Part shown: in pieces, positions 24,515 through 38,826 of the stretch
How the letters are laid out: each line of letters begins with the position of its first letter
Numbering within the stretch: the stretch's first letter is position 1
Assembly (NCBI RefSeq): GCF_024763615.1
Contig: NW_026604850.1
Span: 42,989 to 106,988, forward strand
Length of the DNA: 64,000 nt
DNA from: Phlebotomus papatasi
Taxonomy: Eukaryota; Arthropoda; Insecta; Diptera; Psychodidae
Reading direction: 5' to 3'
The notes under the pieces: generated by a model
Seen by the model: the letters and a program-made list of their open reading frames with translations, nothing else
Database searches by the model: none
What the model was told of the DNA's origin: nothing
Program-made: the position numbers and the translations under genes

Positions 24515-25410
24515 TTGGGAGTTTTTTTTTAATTTTTTAAAAATGCCAAAATCTGCTCTAGAAACCACAATTCTTAAAATTTCTCAATGAAAATCACATT
24601 AAAATACTTCAAATAATTCTAACAATCAATTAATATCTTTAGTTGAATTTTTTCTTGGAAAAATTCCCACCAAAAATCATTATGATCCCACCCTTGGGAG
24701 TTTTTTTTTAATTTTTTAAAAATGCCAAAATCTGCTCTAGAAACCGCAATTCTTAAAATTTCTCAATGAAAATCACATTAGAATACTTCAAATAATTCTA
24801 ACAATCAATTAATATCTTTAGTTGAATTTTTTCTTGGAAAAATTCCCATTAAAAATCATCATGATCCCACCCTTGGGAGTTTTTTTTTTAATTTTTTAAA
24901 AATGCCAAAATCTGCTCTAGAAACCGCAATTCTTAAAATTTCTCAATGAAAATCACATTAGAATACTTCAAATAATTCTAACAATCAATTAATATCTTTA
25001 GTTGAATTTTTTCTTGGAAAAATTCCCATTAAAAATCATCATGATCCCACCCTTGGGAGTTTTTTTTTAATTTTTTAAAAATGCCAAAATCTGCTCTAGA
25101 AACCGCAATTCTTAAAATTTCTCAATGAAAATCACATTAGAATACTTCAAATAATTCTACCAATCAATTAATATCATTAGTTGAATTTTTTCTTGGAAAA
25201 ATTCCCATTAAAAATCATCATGATCCCACCCTTGGGAGTTTTTTTTTAATTTTTTAAAAATGCCAAAATCTGCTCTAGAAACCGCAATTCTTAAAATTTC
25301 TCAATGAAAATCACATTATAATACTTCAAATAATTCTAACAATCAATTAATATCTTTAGTTGAATTTTTTCTTGGAAAAATTCCCATTAAAAATCATCAT
25401 GATCCCACCC

Positions 25411-26665
25411 TTGGGAGTTTTTTTTTAATTTTTTAAAAATGCCAAAATCTGCTCTAGAAACCGCAATTCTTAAAATTTCTCAATGAAAATCACATTAGAA
25501 TACTTCAAATAATTCTAACAATCAATTAATATCTTTAGTTGAATTTTTTCTTGGAAAAATTCCCATTAAAAATCATTATGATCCCACCCTTGGGAGTTTT
25601 TTTTTAATTTTTTAAAAATGCCAAAATCTGCTCTAGAAACCGCAATTCTTAAAATTTCTCAATGAAAATCACATTAGAATACTTCAAATAATTCTAACAA
25701 TCAATTAATATCTTTAGTTGAATTTTTTCTTGGAAAAATTCCCATTAAAAATCATCATGATCCCACCCTTGGAAGTTTTTTTAATTTTTTAAAAATGCCA
25801 AAATCTGCTCTAGAAACCGCAATTCTTAAAATTTCTCAATGAAAATCACATTAGAATACTTCAAATAATTCTACCAATCAATTAATATCTTTAGTTGAAT
25901 TTTTTCTTGGAAAAATTCCCATTAAAAATCATCATGATCCCACCCTTGGGAGTTTTTTTTTTAATTTTTTAAAAATGCCAAAATCTGCTCTAGAAACCGC
26001 AATTCTTAAAATTTCTCAATGAAAATCACATTAGAATACTTCAAATAATTCTAACAATCAATTAATATCTTTAGTTGAATTTTTTCTTGGAAAAATTCCC
26101 ATTAAAAATCATCATGATCCCACCCTTGGGAGTTTTTTTTTTTTAATTTTTTAAAAATGCCAAAATCTGCTCTAGAAACCGCAATTCTTAAAATTTCTCA
26201 ATGAAAATCACATTAGAATACTTCAAATAATTCTAACAATCAATTAATATCTTTAGTTGAATTTTTTCTTGGAAAAATTCCCATTAAAAATCATCATGAT
26301 CCCACCCTTGGGAGTTTTTTTTTAATTTTTTAAAAATGCCAAAATCTGCTCTATAAACCGAAATTCTTAAAATTTCTCAATGAAAATCACATTAGAATAC
26401 TTCAAATAATTCTAACAATCAATTAATATCTTTAGTTGAATTTTTTCTTGGAAAAATTCCCATTAAAAATCATCATGATCCCACCCTTGGGAGTTTTTTT
26501 TTAATTTTTTAAAAATGCCAAAATCTGCTCTAGAAACCGCAATTCTTAAAATTTCTCAATGAAAATCACATTAGAATACTTCAAATAATTCTAACAATCA
26601 ATTAATATCTTTAGTTGAATTTTTTCTTGGAAAAATTCCCACCAAAAATCATCATGATCCCACCC
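25411..26665 (+). repeat. 7-unit marker module, copy 4
   Basis: Units at 25411 (TT with CATTAT), 25590, 25769 (TTGGAAG and T7, A108C), 25946 (T10), 26126 (T12), 26308 (G47T, ACCGAAATTC) and 26487 (CACCA with CATCAT). The order matches 22345-23621 and 13774-14849. Spacing from copy 3 is about 3.05 kb. Confidence 0.77.
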
Positions 26666-29600
26666 TTGGGAGTTTTTTTTTAATTTTTTAAAAATGCCAA
26701 AATCTGCTCTAGAAACCGCAATTCTTAAAATTTCTCAATGAAAATCACATTAGAATACTTCAAATAATTCTAACAATCAATTAATATCTTTAGTTGAATT
26801 TTTTCTTGGAAAAATTCCCATTAAAAATCATCATGATCCCACCCTTGGGAGTTTTTTTTTAATTTTTTAAAAATGCCAAAATCTGCTCTAGAAACCGCAA
26901 TTCTTAAAATTTCTCAATGAAAATCACATTAGAATACTTCAAATAATTCTAACAATCAATTAATATCTTTAGTTGAATTTTTTCTTGGAAAAATTCCCAT
27001 TAAAAATCATCATGATCCCACCCTTGGGAGTTTTTTTTTAATTTTTTAAAAATGCCAAAATCTGCTCTAGAAACCGCAATTCTTAAAATTTCTCAATGAA
27101 AATCACATTAGAATACTTCAAATAATTCTAACAATCAATTAATATCTTTAGTTGAATTTTTTCTTGGAAAAATTCCCATTAAAAATCATCATGATCCCAC
27201 CCTTGGGAGTTTTTTTTTAATTTTTTAAAAATGCCAAAATCTGCTCTAGAAACCGCAATTCTTAAAATTTCTCAATGAAAATCACATTAGAATACTTCAA
27301 ATAATTCTAACAATCAATTAATATCTTTAGTTGAATTTTTTCTTGGAAAAATTCCCATTAAAAATCATCATGATCCCACCCTTGGGAGTTTTTTTTTAAT
27401 TTTTTAAAAATGCCAAAATCTGCTCTAGAAACCGCAATTCTTAAAATTTCTCAATGAAAATCACATTAGAATACTTCAAATAATTCTAACAATCAATTAA
27501 TATCTTTAGTTGAATTTTTTCTTGGAAAAATTCCCATTAAAAATCATCATGATCCCACCCTTGGGAGTTTTTTTTTAATTTTTTAAAAATGCCAAAATCT
27601 GCTCTAGAAACCGCAATTCTTAAAATTTCTCAATGAAAATCACATTAGAATACTTCAAATAATTCTAACAATCAATTAATATCTTTAGTTGAATTTTTTC
27701 TTGGAAAAATTCCCATTAAAAATCATCATGATCCCACCCTTGGGAGTTTTTTTTTTAATTTTTTAAAAATGCCAAAATCTGCTCTAGAAACCGCAATTCT
27801 TAAAATTTCTCAATGAAAATCACATTAGAATACTTCAAATAATTCTAACAATCAATTAATATCTTTAGTTGAATTTTTTCTTGGAAAAATTCCCATTAAA
27901 AATCATCATGATCCCACCCTTGGGAGTTTTTTTTTAATTTTTTAAAAATGCCAAAATCTGCTCTATAAACCGCAATTCTTAAAATTTCTCAATGAAAATC
28001 ACATTAGAATACTTCAAATAATTCTAACAATCAATTAATATCTTTAGTTGAATTTTTTCTTGGAAAAATTCCCATTAAAAATCATCATGATCCCACCCTT
28101 GGGAGTTTTTTTTTAATTTTTTAAAAATGCCAAAATCTGCTCTAGAAACCGCAATTCTTAAAATTTCTCAATGAAAATCACATTAGAATACTTCAAATAA
28201 TTCTAACAATCAATTAATATCTTTAGTTGAATTTTTTCTTGGAAAAATTCCCATTAAAAATCATTATGATCCCACCCTTGGGAGTTTTTTTTTAATTTTT
28301 TAAAAATGCCAAAATCTGCTCTAGAAACCGCAATTCTTAAAATTTCTCAATGAAAATCACATTAGAATACTTCAAATAATTCTAACAATCAATTAATATC
28401 TTTAGTTGAATTTTTTCTTGGAAAAATTCCCATTAAAAATCATCATGATCCCACCCTTGGGAGTTTTTTTTTAATTTTTTAAAAATGCCAAAATCTGCTC
28501 TAGAAACCGCAATTCTTAAAATTTCTCAATGAAAATCACATTAGAATACTTCAAATAATTCTACCAATCAATTAATATCTTTAGTTGAATTTTTTCTTGG
28601 AAAAATTCCCATTAAAAATCATCATGATCCCACCCTTGGGAGTTTTTTTTTAATTTTTTAAAAATGCCAAAATCTGCTCTAGAAACCGCAATTCTTAAAA
28701 TTTCTCAATGAAAATCACATTAGAATACTTCAAATAATTCTAACAATCAATTAATATCTTTAGTTGAATTTTTTCTTGGAAAAATTCCCATTAAAAATCA
28801 TCATGATCCCACCCTTGGGAGTTTTTTTTTTAATTTTTTAAAAATGCCAAAATCTGCTCTAGAAACCGCAATTCTTAAAATTTCTCAATGAAAATCACAT
28901 TAGAATACTTCAAATAATTCTAACAATCAATTAATATCTTTAGTTGAATTTTTTCTTGGAAAAATTCCCATTAAAAATCATCATGATCCCACCCTTGGGA
29001 GTTTTTTTTTAATTTTTTAAAAATGCCAAAATCTGCTCTAGAAACCGCAATTCTTAAAATTTCTCAATGAAAATCACATTAGAATACTTCAAATAATTCT
29101 ACCAATCAATTAATATCTTTAGTTGAATTTTTTCTTGGAAAAATTCCCATTAAAAATCATCATGATCCCACCCTTGGGAGTTTTTTTTTAATTTTTTAAA
29201 AATGCCAAAATCTGCTCTATAAACCGCAATTCTTAAAATTTCTCAATGAAAATCACATTAGAATACTTCAAATAATTCTAACAATCAATTAATATCATTA
29301 GTTGAATTTTTTCTTGGAAAAATTCCCATTAAAAATCATTATGATCCCACCCTTGGGAGTTTTTTTTTAATTTTTTAAAAATGCCAAAATCTGCTCTAGA
29401 AACCGCAATTCTTAAAATTTCTCAATGAAAATCACATTAGAATACTTCAAATAATTCTACCAATCAATTAATATCTTTAGTTGAATTTTTTCTTGGAAAA
29501 ATTCCCATTAAAAATCATCATGATCCCACCCTTGGGAGTTTTTTTTTAATTTTTTAAAAATGCCAAAATCTGCTCTAGAAACCGCAATTCTTAAAATTTC

Positions 29601-29889
29601 TCAATGAAAATCACATTAGAATACTTCAAATAATTCTAACAATCAATTAATATCTTTAGTTGAATTTTTTCTTGGAAAAATTCCCATTAAAAATCATCAT
29701 GATCCCACCCTTGGGAGTTTTTTTTTAATTTTTTAAAAATGCCAAAATCTGCTCTAGAAACCGCAATTCTTAAAATTTCTCAATGAAAATCACATTAGAA
29801 TACTTCAAATAATTCTACCAATCAATTAATATCTTTAGTTGAATTTTTTCTTGGAAAAATTCCCATTAAAAATCATCATGATCCCACCC

Positions 29890-30961
29890 TTGGGAGTTTT
29901 TTTTTAATTTTTTAAAAATGCCAAAATCTGCTCTATAAACCGCAATTCTTAAAATTTCTCAATGAAAATCACATTAGAATACTTCAAATAATTCTACCAA
30001 TCAATTAATATCATTAGTTGAATTTTTTCTTGGAAAAATTCCCATTAAAAATCATCATGATCCCACCCTTGGGAGTTTTTTTTAATTTTTTAAAAATGCC
30101 AAAATCTGCTCTAGAAACCGCAATTCTTAAAATTTCTCAATGAAAATCACATTAGAATACTTCAAATAATTCTACCAATCAATTAATATCATTAGTTGAA
30201 TTTTTTCTTGGAAAAATTCCCATTAAAAATCATCATGATCCCACCCTTGGGAGTTTTTTTTTAATTTTTTAAAAATGCCAAAATCTGCTCTAGAAACCGC
30301 AATTCTTAAAATTTCTCAATGAAAATCACATTAGAATACTTCAAATAATTCTAACAATCAATTAATATCTTTAGTTGAATTTTTTCTTGGAAAAATTCCC
30401 ATTAAAAATCATCATGATCCCACCCTTGGGAGTTTTTTTTTAATTTTTTAAAAATGCCAAAATCTGTTCTAGAAACCGCAATTCTTAAAATTTCTCAATG
30501 AAAATCACATTAGAATACTTCAAATAATTCTAACAATCAATTAATATCTTTAGTTGAATTTTTTCTTGGAAAAATTCCCATTAAAAATCATCATGATCCC
30601 ACCCTTGGGAGTTTTTTTTTAATTTTTTAAAAATGCCAAAATCTGCTCTATAAACCGCAATTCTTAAAATTTCTCAATGAAAATCACATTAGAATACTTC
30701 AAATAATTCTACCAATCAATTAATATCATTAGTTGAATTTTTTCTTGGAAAAATTCCCACCAAAAATCATTATGATCCCACCCTTGGGAGTTTTTTTTAA
30801 TTTTTTAAAAATGCCAAAATCTGCTCTAGAAACCGCAATTCTTAAAATTTCTCAATGAAAATCACATTAGAATACTTCAAATAATTCTACCAATCAATTA
30901 ATATCATTAGTTGAATTTTTTCTTGGAAAAATTCCCATTAAAAATCATCATGATCCCACCC
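29890..30961 (+). repeat. Paired G47T/T124A + T8/T124A dimers, 715 bp apart
   Basis: Dimer 29890-30246 (G47T A108C T124A, then T8 A108C T124A) is followed by two standard units (30247; 30426 with CTGTTCTAG), then a second dimer 30605-30961 with the same markers, the first unit now CACCA/CATTAT. The 715-bp spacing is four units, the same period as the 11.6-13.4 kb HOR, but both first units have CTTGG rather than CGTGG. Confidence 0.8.
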
Positions 30962-31219
30962 TTGGGAGTTTTTTTTTAATTTTTTAAAAATGCCAAAATC
31001 TGCTCTAGAAACCGCAATTCTTAAAATTTCTCAATGAAAATCACATTAGAATACTTCAAATAATTCTAACAATCAATTAATATCTTTAGTTGAATTTTTT
31101 CTTGGAAAAATTCCATCATGATCCCACCCTTGGGAGTTTTTTTTTAATTTTTTAAAAATGCCAAAATCTGCTCTAGAAACCGCAATTCTTAAAATCATGA
31201 AAATCACATGATCCCACCC
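30962..31219 (+). repeat. Two shortened units (168 and 90 bp)
   Basis: The unit at 30962-31129 lost about 11 bp, joining TTCC to ATCATGATCCC. The next, 31130-31219, is only 90 bp: CTTAAAATCATGAAAATCACATGATCCC joins the middle of the unit to its end, dropping about half of it. CACAT/ATGAT words at the joint give short microhomology. Half-length units are otherwise not seen in the window. Confidence 0.88.
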
Positions 31220-34200
31220 TTGGGAGTTTTTTTTTTAATTTTTTAAAAATGCCAAAATCTGCTCTAGAAACCGCAATTCTTAAAATTTCTCAATGAAAAT
31301 CACATTAGAATACTTCAAATAATTCTAACAATCAATTAATATCTTTAGTTGAATTTTTTCTTGGAAAAATTCCCATTAAAAATCATCATGATCCCACCCT
31401 TGGGAGTTTTTTTTTTTAATTTTTTAAAAATGCCAAAATCTGCTCTAGAAACCGCAATTCTTAAAATTTCTCAATGAAAATCACATTAGAATACTTCAAA
31501 TAATTCTAACAATCAATTAATATCTTTAGTTGAATTTTTTCTTGGAAAAATTCCCATTAAAAATCATCATGATCCCACCCTTGGGAGTTTTTTTTTAATT
31601 TTTTAAAAATGCCAAAATCTGCTCTAGAAACCGCAATTCTTAAAATTTCTCAATGAAAATCACATTAGAATACTTCAAATAATTCTACCAATCAATTAAT
31701 ATCTTTAGTTGAATTTTTTCTTGGAAAAATTCCCATTAAAAATCATTATGATCCCACCCTTGGGAGTTTTTTTTTAATTTTTTAAAAATGCCAAAATCTG
31801 CTCTAGAAACCGCAATTCTTAAAATTTCTCAATGAAAATCACATTAGAATACTTCAAATAATTCTAACAATCAATTAATATCTTTAGTTGAATTTTTTCT
31901 TGGAAAAATTCCCATTAAAAATCATCATGATCCCACCCTTGGGAGTTTTTTTTTAATTTTTTAAAAATGCCAAAATCTGCTCTAGAAACCGCAATTCTTA
32001 AAATTTCTCAATGAAAATCACATTAGAATACTTCAAATAATTCTACCAATCAATTAATATCTTTAGTTGAATTTTTTCTTGGAAAAATTCCCATTAAAAA
32101 TCATCATGATCCCACCCTTGGGAGTTTTTTTTTAATTTTTTAAAAATGCCAAAATCTGCTCTAGAAACCGCAATTCTTAAAATTTCTCAATGAAAATCAC
32201 ATTAGAATACTTCAAATAATTCTACCAATCAATTAATATCTTTAGTTGAATTTTTTCTTGGAAAAATTCCCATTAAAAATCATCATGATCCCACCCTTGG
32301 GAGTTTTTTTTTAATTTTTTAAAAATGCCAAAATCTGCTCTAGAAACCGCAATTCTTAAAATTTCTCAATGAAAATCACATTAGAATACTTCAAATAATT
32401 CTAACAATCAATTAATATCTTTAGTTGAATTTTTTCTTGGAAAAATTCCCATTAAAAATCATCATGATCCCACCCTTGGGAGTTTTTTTTTAATTTTTTA
32501 AAAATGCCAAAATCTGCTCTAGAAACCGCAATTCTTAAAATTTCTCAATGAAAATCACATTAGAATACTTCAAATAATTCTAACAATCAATTAATATCTT
32601 TAGTTGAATTTTTTCTTGGAAAAATTCCCATTAAAAATCATCATGATCCCACCCTTGGGAGTTTTTTTTTAATTTTTTAAAAATGCCAAAATCTGCTCTA
32701 GAAACCGCAATTCTTAAAATTTCTCAATGAAAATCACATTAGAATACTTCAAATAATTCTACCAATCAATTAATATCTTTAGTTGAATTTTTTCTTGGAA
32801 AAATTCCCATTAAAAATCATCATGATCCCACCCTTGGGAGTTTTTTTTTTAATTTTTTAAAAATGCCAAAATCTGCTCTAGAAACCGCAATTCTTAAAAT
32901 TTCTCAATGAAAATCACATTAGAATACTTCAAATAATTCTAACAATCAATTAATATCTTTAGTTGAATTTTTTCTTGGAAAAATTCCCATTAAAAATCAT
33001 CATGATCCCACCCTTGGGAGTTTTTTTTTAATTTTTTAAAAATGCCAAAATCTGCTCTAGAAACCGCAATTCTTAAAATTTCTCAATGAAAATCACATTA
33101 GAATACTTCAAATAATTCTAACAATCAATTAATATCTTTAGTTGAATTTTTTCTTGGAAAAATTCCCATTAAAAATCATCATGATCCCACCCTTGGGAGT
33201 TTTTTTTTAATTTTTTAAAAATGCCAAAATCTGCTCTAGAAACCGCAATTCTTAAAATTTCTCAATGAAAATCACATTAGAATACTTCAAATAATTCTAA
33301 CAATCAATTAATATCTTTAGTTGAATTTTTTCTTGGAAAAATTCCCATTAAAAATCATCATGATCCCACCCTTGGGAGTTTTTTTTTAATTTTTTAAAAA
33401 TGCCAAAATCTGCTCTAGAAACCGCAATTCTTAAAATTTCTCAATGAAAATCACATTAGAATACTTCAAATAATTCTAACAATCAATTAATATCTTTAGT
33501 TGAATTTTTTCTTGGAAAAATTCCCATTAAAAATCATCATGATCCCACCCTTGGGAGTTTTTTTTTAATTTTTTAAAAATGCCAAAATCTGCTCTAGAAA
33601 CCGCAATTCTTAAAATTTCTCAATGAAAATCACATTAGAATACTTCAAATAATTCTACAATCAATTAATATCTTTAGTTGAATTTTTTCTTGGAAAAATT
33701 CCCATTAAAAATCATCATGATCCCACCCTTGGGAGTTTTTTTTTAATTTTTTAAAAATGCCAAAATCTGCTCTAGAAACCGCAATTCTTAAAATTTCTCA
33801 ATGAAAATCACATTAGAATACTTCAAATAATTCTAACAATCAATTAATATCTTTAGTTGAATTTTTTCTTGGAAAAATTCCCATTAAAAATCATCATGAT
33901 CCCACCCTTGGGAGTTTTTTTTTTAATTTTTTAAAAATGCCAAAATCTGCTCTAGAAACCGCAATTCTTAAAATTTCTCAATGAAAATCACATTAGAATA
34001 CTTCAAATAATTCTAACAATCAATTAATATCTTTAGTTGAATTTTTTCTTGGAAAAATTCCCATTAAAAATCATCATGATCCCACCCTTGGGAGTTTTTT
34101 TTTAATTTTTTAAAAATGCCAAAATCTGCTCTAGAAACCGCAATTCTTAAAATTTCTCAATGAAAATCACATTAGAATACTTCAAATAATTCTAACAATC

Positions 34201-34266
34201 AATTAATATCTTTAGTTGAATTTTTTCTTGGAAAAATTCCCATTAAAAATCATCATGATCCCACCC

Positions 34267-34501
34267 TTGGGAGTTTTTTTTTAATTTTTTAAAAATGCCA
34301 AAATCTGCTCTAGAAACCGCAATTCTTAAAATTTCTCAATGAAAATCACATTAGAATACTTCAAATAATTCTACAATCAATTAAATCAATTAATATCATT
34401 ATCCCACCCTTGAATTTTTTTTTGCTTGCAATTCTTAAAATTTCTCAATGAAAAACATTTCCCACAATCAAAATATCATTGAATGATCATTATGATCACC
34501 C
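34267..34501 (+). repeat. Heavily scrambled unit, 235 bp
   Basis: From about 34372 the sequence contains CTACAATCAATTAAATCAATT, ATTATCCCACCCTTGAA, a T9 run followed by GCTTGCAATTC, AAAAACATTTCCCACAATC, AAAATATCATTGAATGATC and GATCACCC. GCTTGCAATTC is one of the few words not found in intact units. Everything else is spliced satellite. The next unit at 34502 is normal in its start. Confidence 0.85.
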
Positions 34502-36112
34502 TTGGGAGTTTTTTTTAATTTTTTAAAAATGCCAAAATCTGCTCTAGAAACCGCAATTCTTAAAATTTCTCAATGAAAATCACATTAGAATACTTCAAAT
34601 AATTCTAACAATCAATTAATATCATTAGTTGAATTTTTTCTTGGAAAAATTCCCATTAAAAATCATCATGATCCCACCCTTGGGAGTTTTTTTTTAATTT
34701 TTTAAAAATGCCAAAATCTGCTCTAGAAACCGCAATTCTTAAAATTTCTCAATGAAAATCACATTAGAATACTTCAAATAATTCTAACAATCAATTAATA
34801 TCTTTAGTTGAATTTTTTCTTGGAAAAATTCCCACCAAAAATCATTATGATCCCACCCTTGGGAGTTTTTTTTTTAATTTTTTAAAAATGCCAAAATCTG
34901 CTCTAGAAACCGCAATTCTTAAAATTTCTCAATGAAAATCACATTAGAATACTTCAAATAATTCTAACAATCAATTAATATCTTTAGTTGAATTTTTTCT
35001 TGGAAAAATTCCCATTAAAAATCATCATGATCCCACCCTTGGGAGTTTTTTTTTAATTTTTTAAAAATGCCAAAATCTGCTCTAGAAACCGCAATTCTTA
35101 AAATTTCTCAATGAAAATCACATTAGAATACTTCAAATAATTCTAACAATCAATTAATATCTTTAGTTGAATTTTTTCTTGGAAAAATTCCCACCAAAAA
35201 TCATCATGATCCCACCCTTGGGAGTTTTTTTTTTAATTTTTTAAAAATGCCAAAATCTGCTCTAGAAACCGCAATTCTTAAAATTTCTCAATGAAAATCA
35301 CATTAGAATACTTCATATAATTCTAACAATCAATTAATATCTTTAGTTGAATTTTTTCTTGGAAAAATTCCCATTAAAAATCATCATGATCCCACCCTTG
35401 GGAGTTTTTTTTTAATTTTTTAAAAATGCCAAAATCTGCTCTATAAACCGCAATTCTTAAAATTTCTCAATGAAAATCACATTAGAATACTTCAAATAAT
35501 TCTAACAATCAATTAATATCTTTAGTTGAATTTTTTCTTGGAAAAATTCCCATTAAAAATCATCATGATCCCACCCTTGGGAGTTTTTTTTAATTTTTTA
35601 AAAATGCCAAAATCTGCTCTAGAAACCGCAATTCTTAAAATTTCTCAATGAAAATCACATTAGAATACTTCAAATAATTCTAACAATCAATTAATATCTT
35701 TAGTTGAATTTTTTCTTAGAAAAATTCCCATTAAAAATCATCATGATCCCACCCTTGGGAGTTTTTTTTTAATTTTTTAAAAATGCCAAAATCTGCTCTA
35801 GAAACCGCAATTCTTAAAATTTCTCAATGAAAATCACATTAGAATACTTCAAATAATTCTAACAATCAATTAATATCTTTAGTTGAATTTTTTCTTGGAA
35901 AAATTCCCATTAAAAATCATCATGATCCCACCCTTGGGAGTTTTTTTTTAATTTTTTAAAAATGCCAAAATCTGCTCTAGAAACCGCAATTCTTAAAATT
36001 TCTCAATGAAAATCACATTAGAATACTTCAAATAATTCTAACAATCAATTAATATCTTTAGTTGAATTTTTTCTTGGAAAAATTCCCATTAAAAATCATC
36101 ATGATCCCACCC

Positions 36113-36301
36113 TTGGGAGATCCCACCCTTTTTTTTTTAATTTTTTAAAAATGCCAAAATCTGCTCTAGAAACCGCAATTCTTAAAATTTCTCAATGAAA
36201 ATCACATTAGAATACTTCAAATAATACTACCAATCAATTAATATCATTAGTTCAATTTTTTCTTGGAAAAATTCCCATTAAAAATCATCATGATCCCACC
36301 C
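36113..36301 (+). repeat. 189-bp variant unit, copy 1
   Basis: TTGGGAG is followed directly by ATCCCACCC and a T10 run lacking GGGAG, so the boundary dyad is partly duplicated and the unit is 189 bp. The same structure and exact length are found at 38638, 40652 and 41919. Confidence 0.9.
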
Positions 36302-37017
36302 TTGGGAGTTTTTTTTTTAATTTTTTAAAAATGCCAAAATCTGCTCTAGAAACCGCAATTCTTAAAATTTCTCAATGAAAATCACATTAGAATACTTCAA
36401 ATAATTCTAACAATCAATTAATATCTTTAGTTGAATTTTTTCTTGGAAAAATTCCCACCAAAAATCATTATGATCCCACCCTTGGGAGTTTTTTTTTAAT
36501 TTTTTAAAAATGCCAAAATCTGCTCTAGAAACCGCAATTCTTAAAATTTCTCAATGAAAATCACATTAGAATACTTCAAATAATTCTACCAATCAATTAA
36601 TATCTTTAGTTGAATTTTTTCTTGGAAAAATTCCCATTAAAAATCATCATGATCCCACCCTTGGGAGTTTTTTTTTAATTTTTTAAAAATGCCAAAATCT
36701 GCTCTATAAACCGCAATTCTTAAAATTTCTCAATGAAAATCACATTAGAATACTTCAAATAATTCTACCAATCAATTAATATCATTAGTTGAATTTTTTC
36801 GTGGAAAAATTCCCACCAAAAATCATTATGATCCCACCCTTGGGAGTTTTTTTTAATTTTTTAAAAATGCCAAAATCTGCTCTAGAAACCGCAATTCTTA
36901 AAATTTCTCAATGAAAATCACATTAGAATACTTCAAATAATTCTACCAATCAATTAATATCATTAGTTGAATTTTTTCTTGGAAAAATTCCCATTAAAAA
37001 TCATCATGATCCCACCC
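36113..37017 (+). repeat. T141G five-unit module, copy at 36 kb
   Basis: Units: 36113 (189 bp; TTGGGAG-ATCCCACCC-T10 junction, ATACTACC, T124A, G131C), 36302 (T10, CACCA/CATTAT), 36482 (A108C), 36661 (G47T, A108C, T124A, T141G, CACCA/CATTAT) and 36840 (T8, A108C, T124A). It matches the 11.8, 23.6 and 47.5 kb modules, here combined with the 189-bp variant start. Confidence 0.83.
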
Positions 37018-37353
37018 TTGGGAGTTTTTTTTTAATTTTTTAAAAATGCCAAAATCTGCTCTAGCAATTCTTAAAATTTCTCAATGAAAATCACATTAGA
37101 ATACTTCAAATAAATCCTTGGAAAAATTCCCATTAAAAATCATCATGATCCCACCCTTGGGAGTTTTTTTTAATTTTTTAAAAATGCCAAAATCTGCTTA
37201 AAATGCCAAAATCTGCTCTAGAAACCGCAATTCTTAAAATTTCTCAATGAAAATCACATTAGAATACTTCAAATAATTCTAACAATCAATTAATATCTTT
37301 AGTTGAATTTTTTCTTGGAAAAATTCCCATTAAAAATCATCATGATCCCACCC
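37018..37353 (+). repeat. Two rearranged units (129 and 207 bp)
   Basis: The unit 37018-37146 lost AAACCG after CTCTAG and then most of the segment between CAAATAA and CTTGGAAAAA (total about 50 bp). The unit 37147-37353 carries a direct duplication of AAAATGCCAAAATCTGCT at about 37180-37217, adding about 28 bp. A net loss next to a net gain would fit an unequal event, but the lengths do not balance. Confidence 0.87.
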
Positions 37354-38607
37354 TTGGGAGTTTTTTTTTAATTTTTTAAAAATGCCAAAATCTGCTCTAG
37401 AAACCGCAATTCTTAAAATTTCTCAATGAAAATCACATTAGAATACTTCAAATAATTCTAACAATCAATTAATATCTTTAGTTGAATTTTTTCTTGGAAA
37501 AATTCCCATTAAAAATCATCATGATCCCACCCTTGGGAGTTTTTTTTTTAATTTTTTAAAAATGCCAAAATCTGCTCTAGAAACCGCAACTCTTAAAATT
37601 TCTCAATGAAAATCACATTAGAATACTTCAAATAATTCTAACAATCAATTAATATCTTTAGTTGAATTTTTTCTTGGAAAAATTCCCATTAAAAATCATC
37701 ATGATCCCACCCTTGGGAGTTTTTTTTTAATTTTTTAAAAATGCCAAAATCTGCTCTAGAAACCGCAATTCTTAAAATTTCTCAATGAAAATCACATTAG
37801 AATACTTCAAGTAATTCTACCAATCAATTAATATCTTTAGTTGAATTTTTTCTTGGAAAAATTCCCATTAAAAATCATCATGATCCCACCCTTGGGAGTT
37901 TTTTTTTAATTTTTTAAAAATGCCAAAATCTGCTCTAGAAACCGCAATTCTTAAAATTTCTCAATGAAAATCACATTAGAATACTTCAAATAATTCTAAC
38001 AATCAATTAATATCTTTAGTTGAATTTTTTCTTGGAAAAATTCCCATTAAAAATCATCATGATCCCACCCTTGGGAGTTTTTTTTTAATTTTTTAAAAAT
38101 GCCAAAATCTGCTCTAGAAACCGCAATTCTTAAAATTTCTCAATGAAAATCACATTAGAATACTTCAAATAATTCTAACAATCAATTAATATCTTTAGTT
38201 GAATTTTTTCTTGGAAAAATTCCCATTAAAAATCATCATGATCCCACCCTTGGGAGTTTTTTTTTAATTTTTTAAAAATGCCAAAATCTGCTCTAGAAAC
38301 CGCAATTCTTAAAATTTCTCAATGAAAATCACATTAGAATACTTCAAATAATTCTAACAATCAATTAATATCTTTAGTTGAATTTTTTCTTGGAAAAATT
38401 CCCATTAAAAATCATCATGATCCCACCCTTGGGAGTTTTTTTTTAATTTTTTAAAAATGCCAAAATCTGCTCTAGAAACCGCAATTCTTAAAATTTCTCA
38501 ATGAAAATCACATTAGAATACTTCAAATAATTCTAACAATCAATTAATATCTTTAGTTGAATTTTTTCTTGGAAAAATTCCCATTAAAAATCATCATGAT
38601 CCCACCC

Positions 38608-38826
38608 TTGGGAAAATCACATTAGAATATCCCACCCTTGGGAGATCCCACCCTTTTTTTTTTAATTTTTTAAAAATGCCAAAATCTGCTCTAGAAACCG
38701 CAATTCTTAAAATTTCTCAATGAAAATCACATTAGAATACTTCAAATAATTCTAACAATCAATTAATATCTTTAGTTGAATTTTTTCTTGGAAAAATTCC
38801 CATTAAAAATCATCATGATCCCACCC
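38608..38826 (+). repeat. 30-bp splice plus 189-bp variant unit, copy 2
   Basis: TTGGGA runs into AAATCACATTAGAATA, then TCCCACCC, forming a 30-bp mini-unit (38608-38637). Then 38638-38826 is a 189-bp unit with the TTGGGAG-ATCCCACCC-T10 junction, as at 36113. Confidence 0.9.

Noticed and set aside
34371..34501. Foreign insertion or mobile element fragment in the most scrambled unit
   Set aside because: Nearly all words are satellite words in changed order; only GCTTGCAATTC is unfamiliar. No terminal repeats, target-site duplication or coding sequence.
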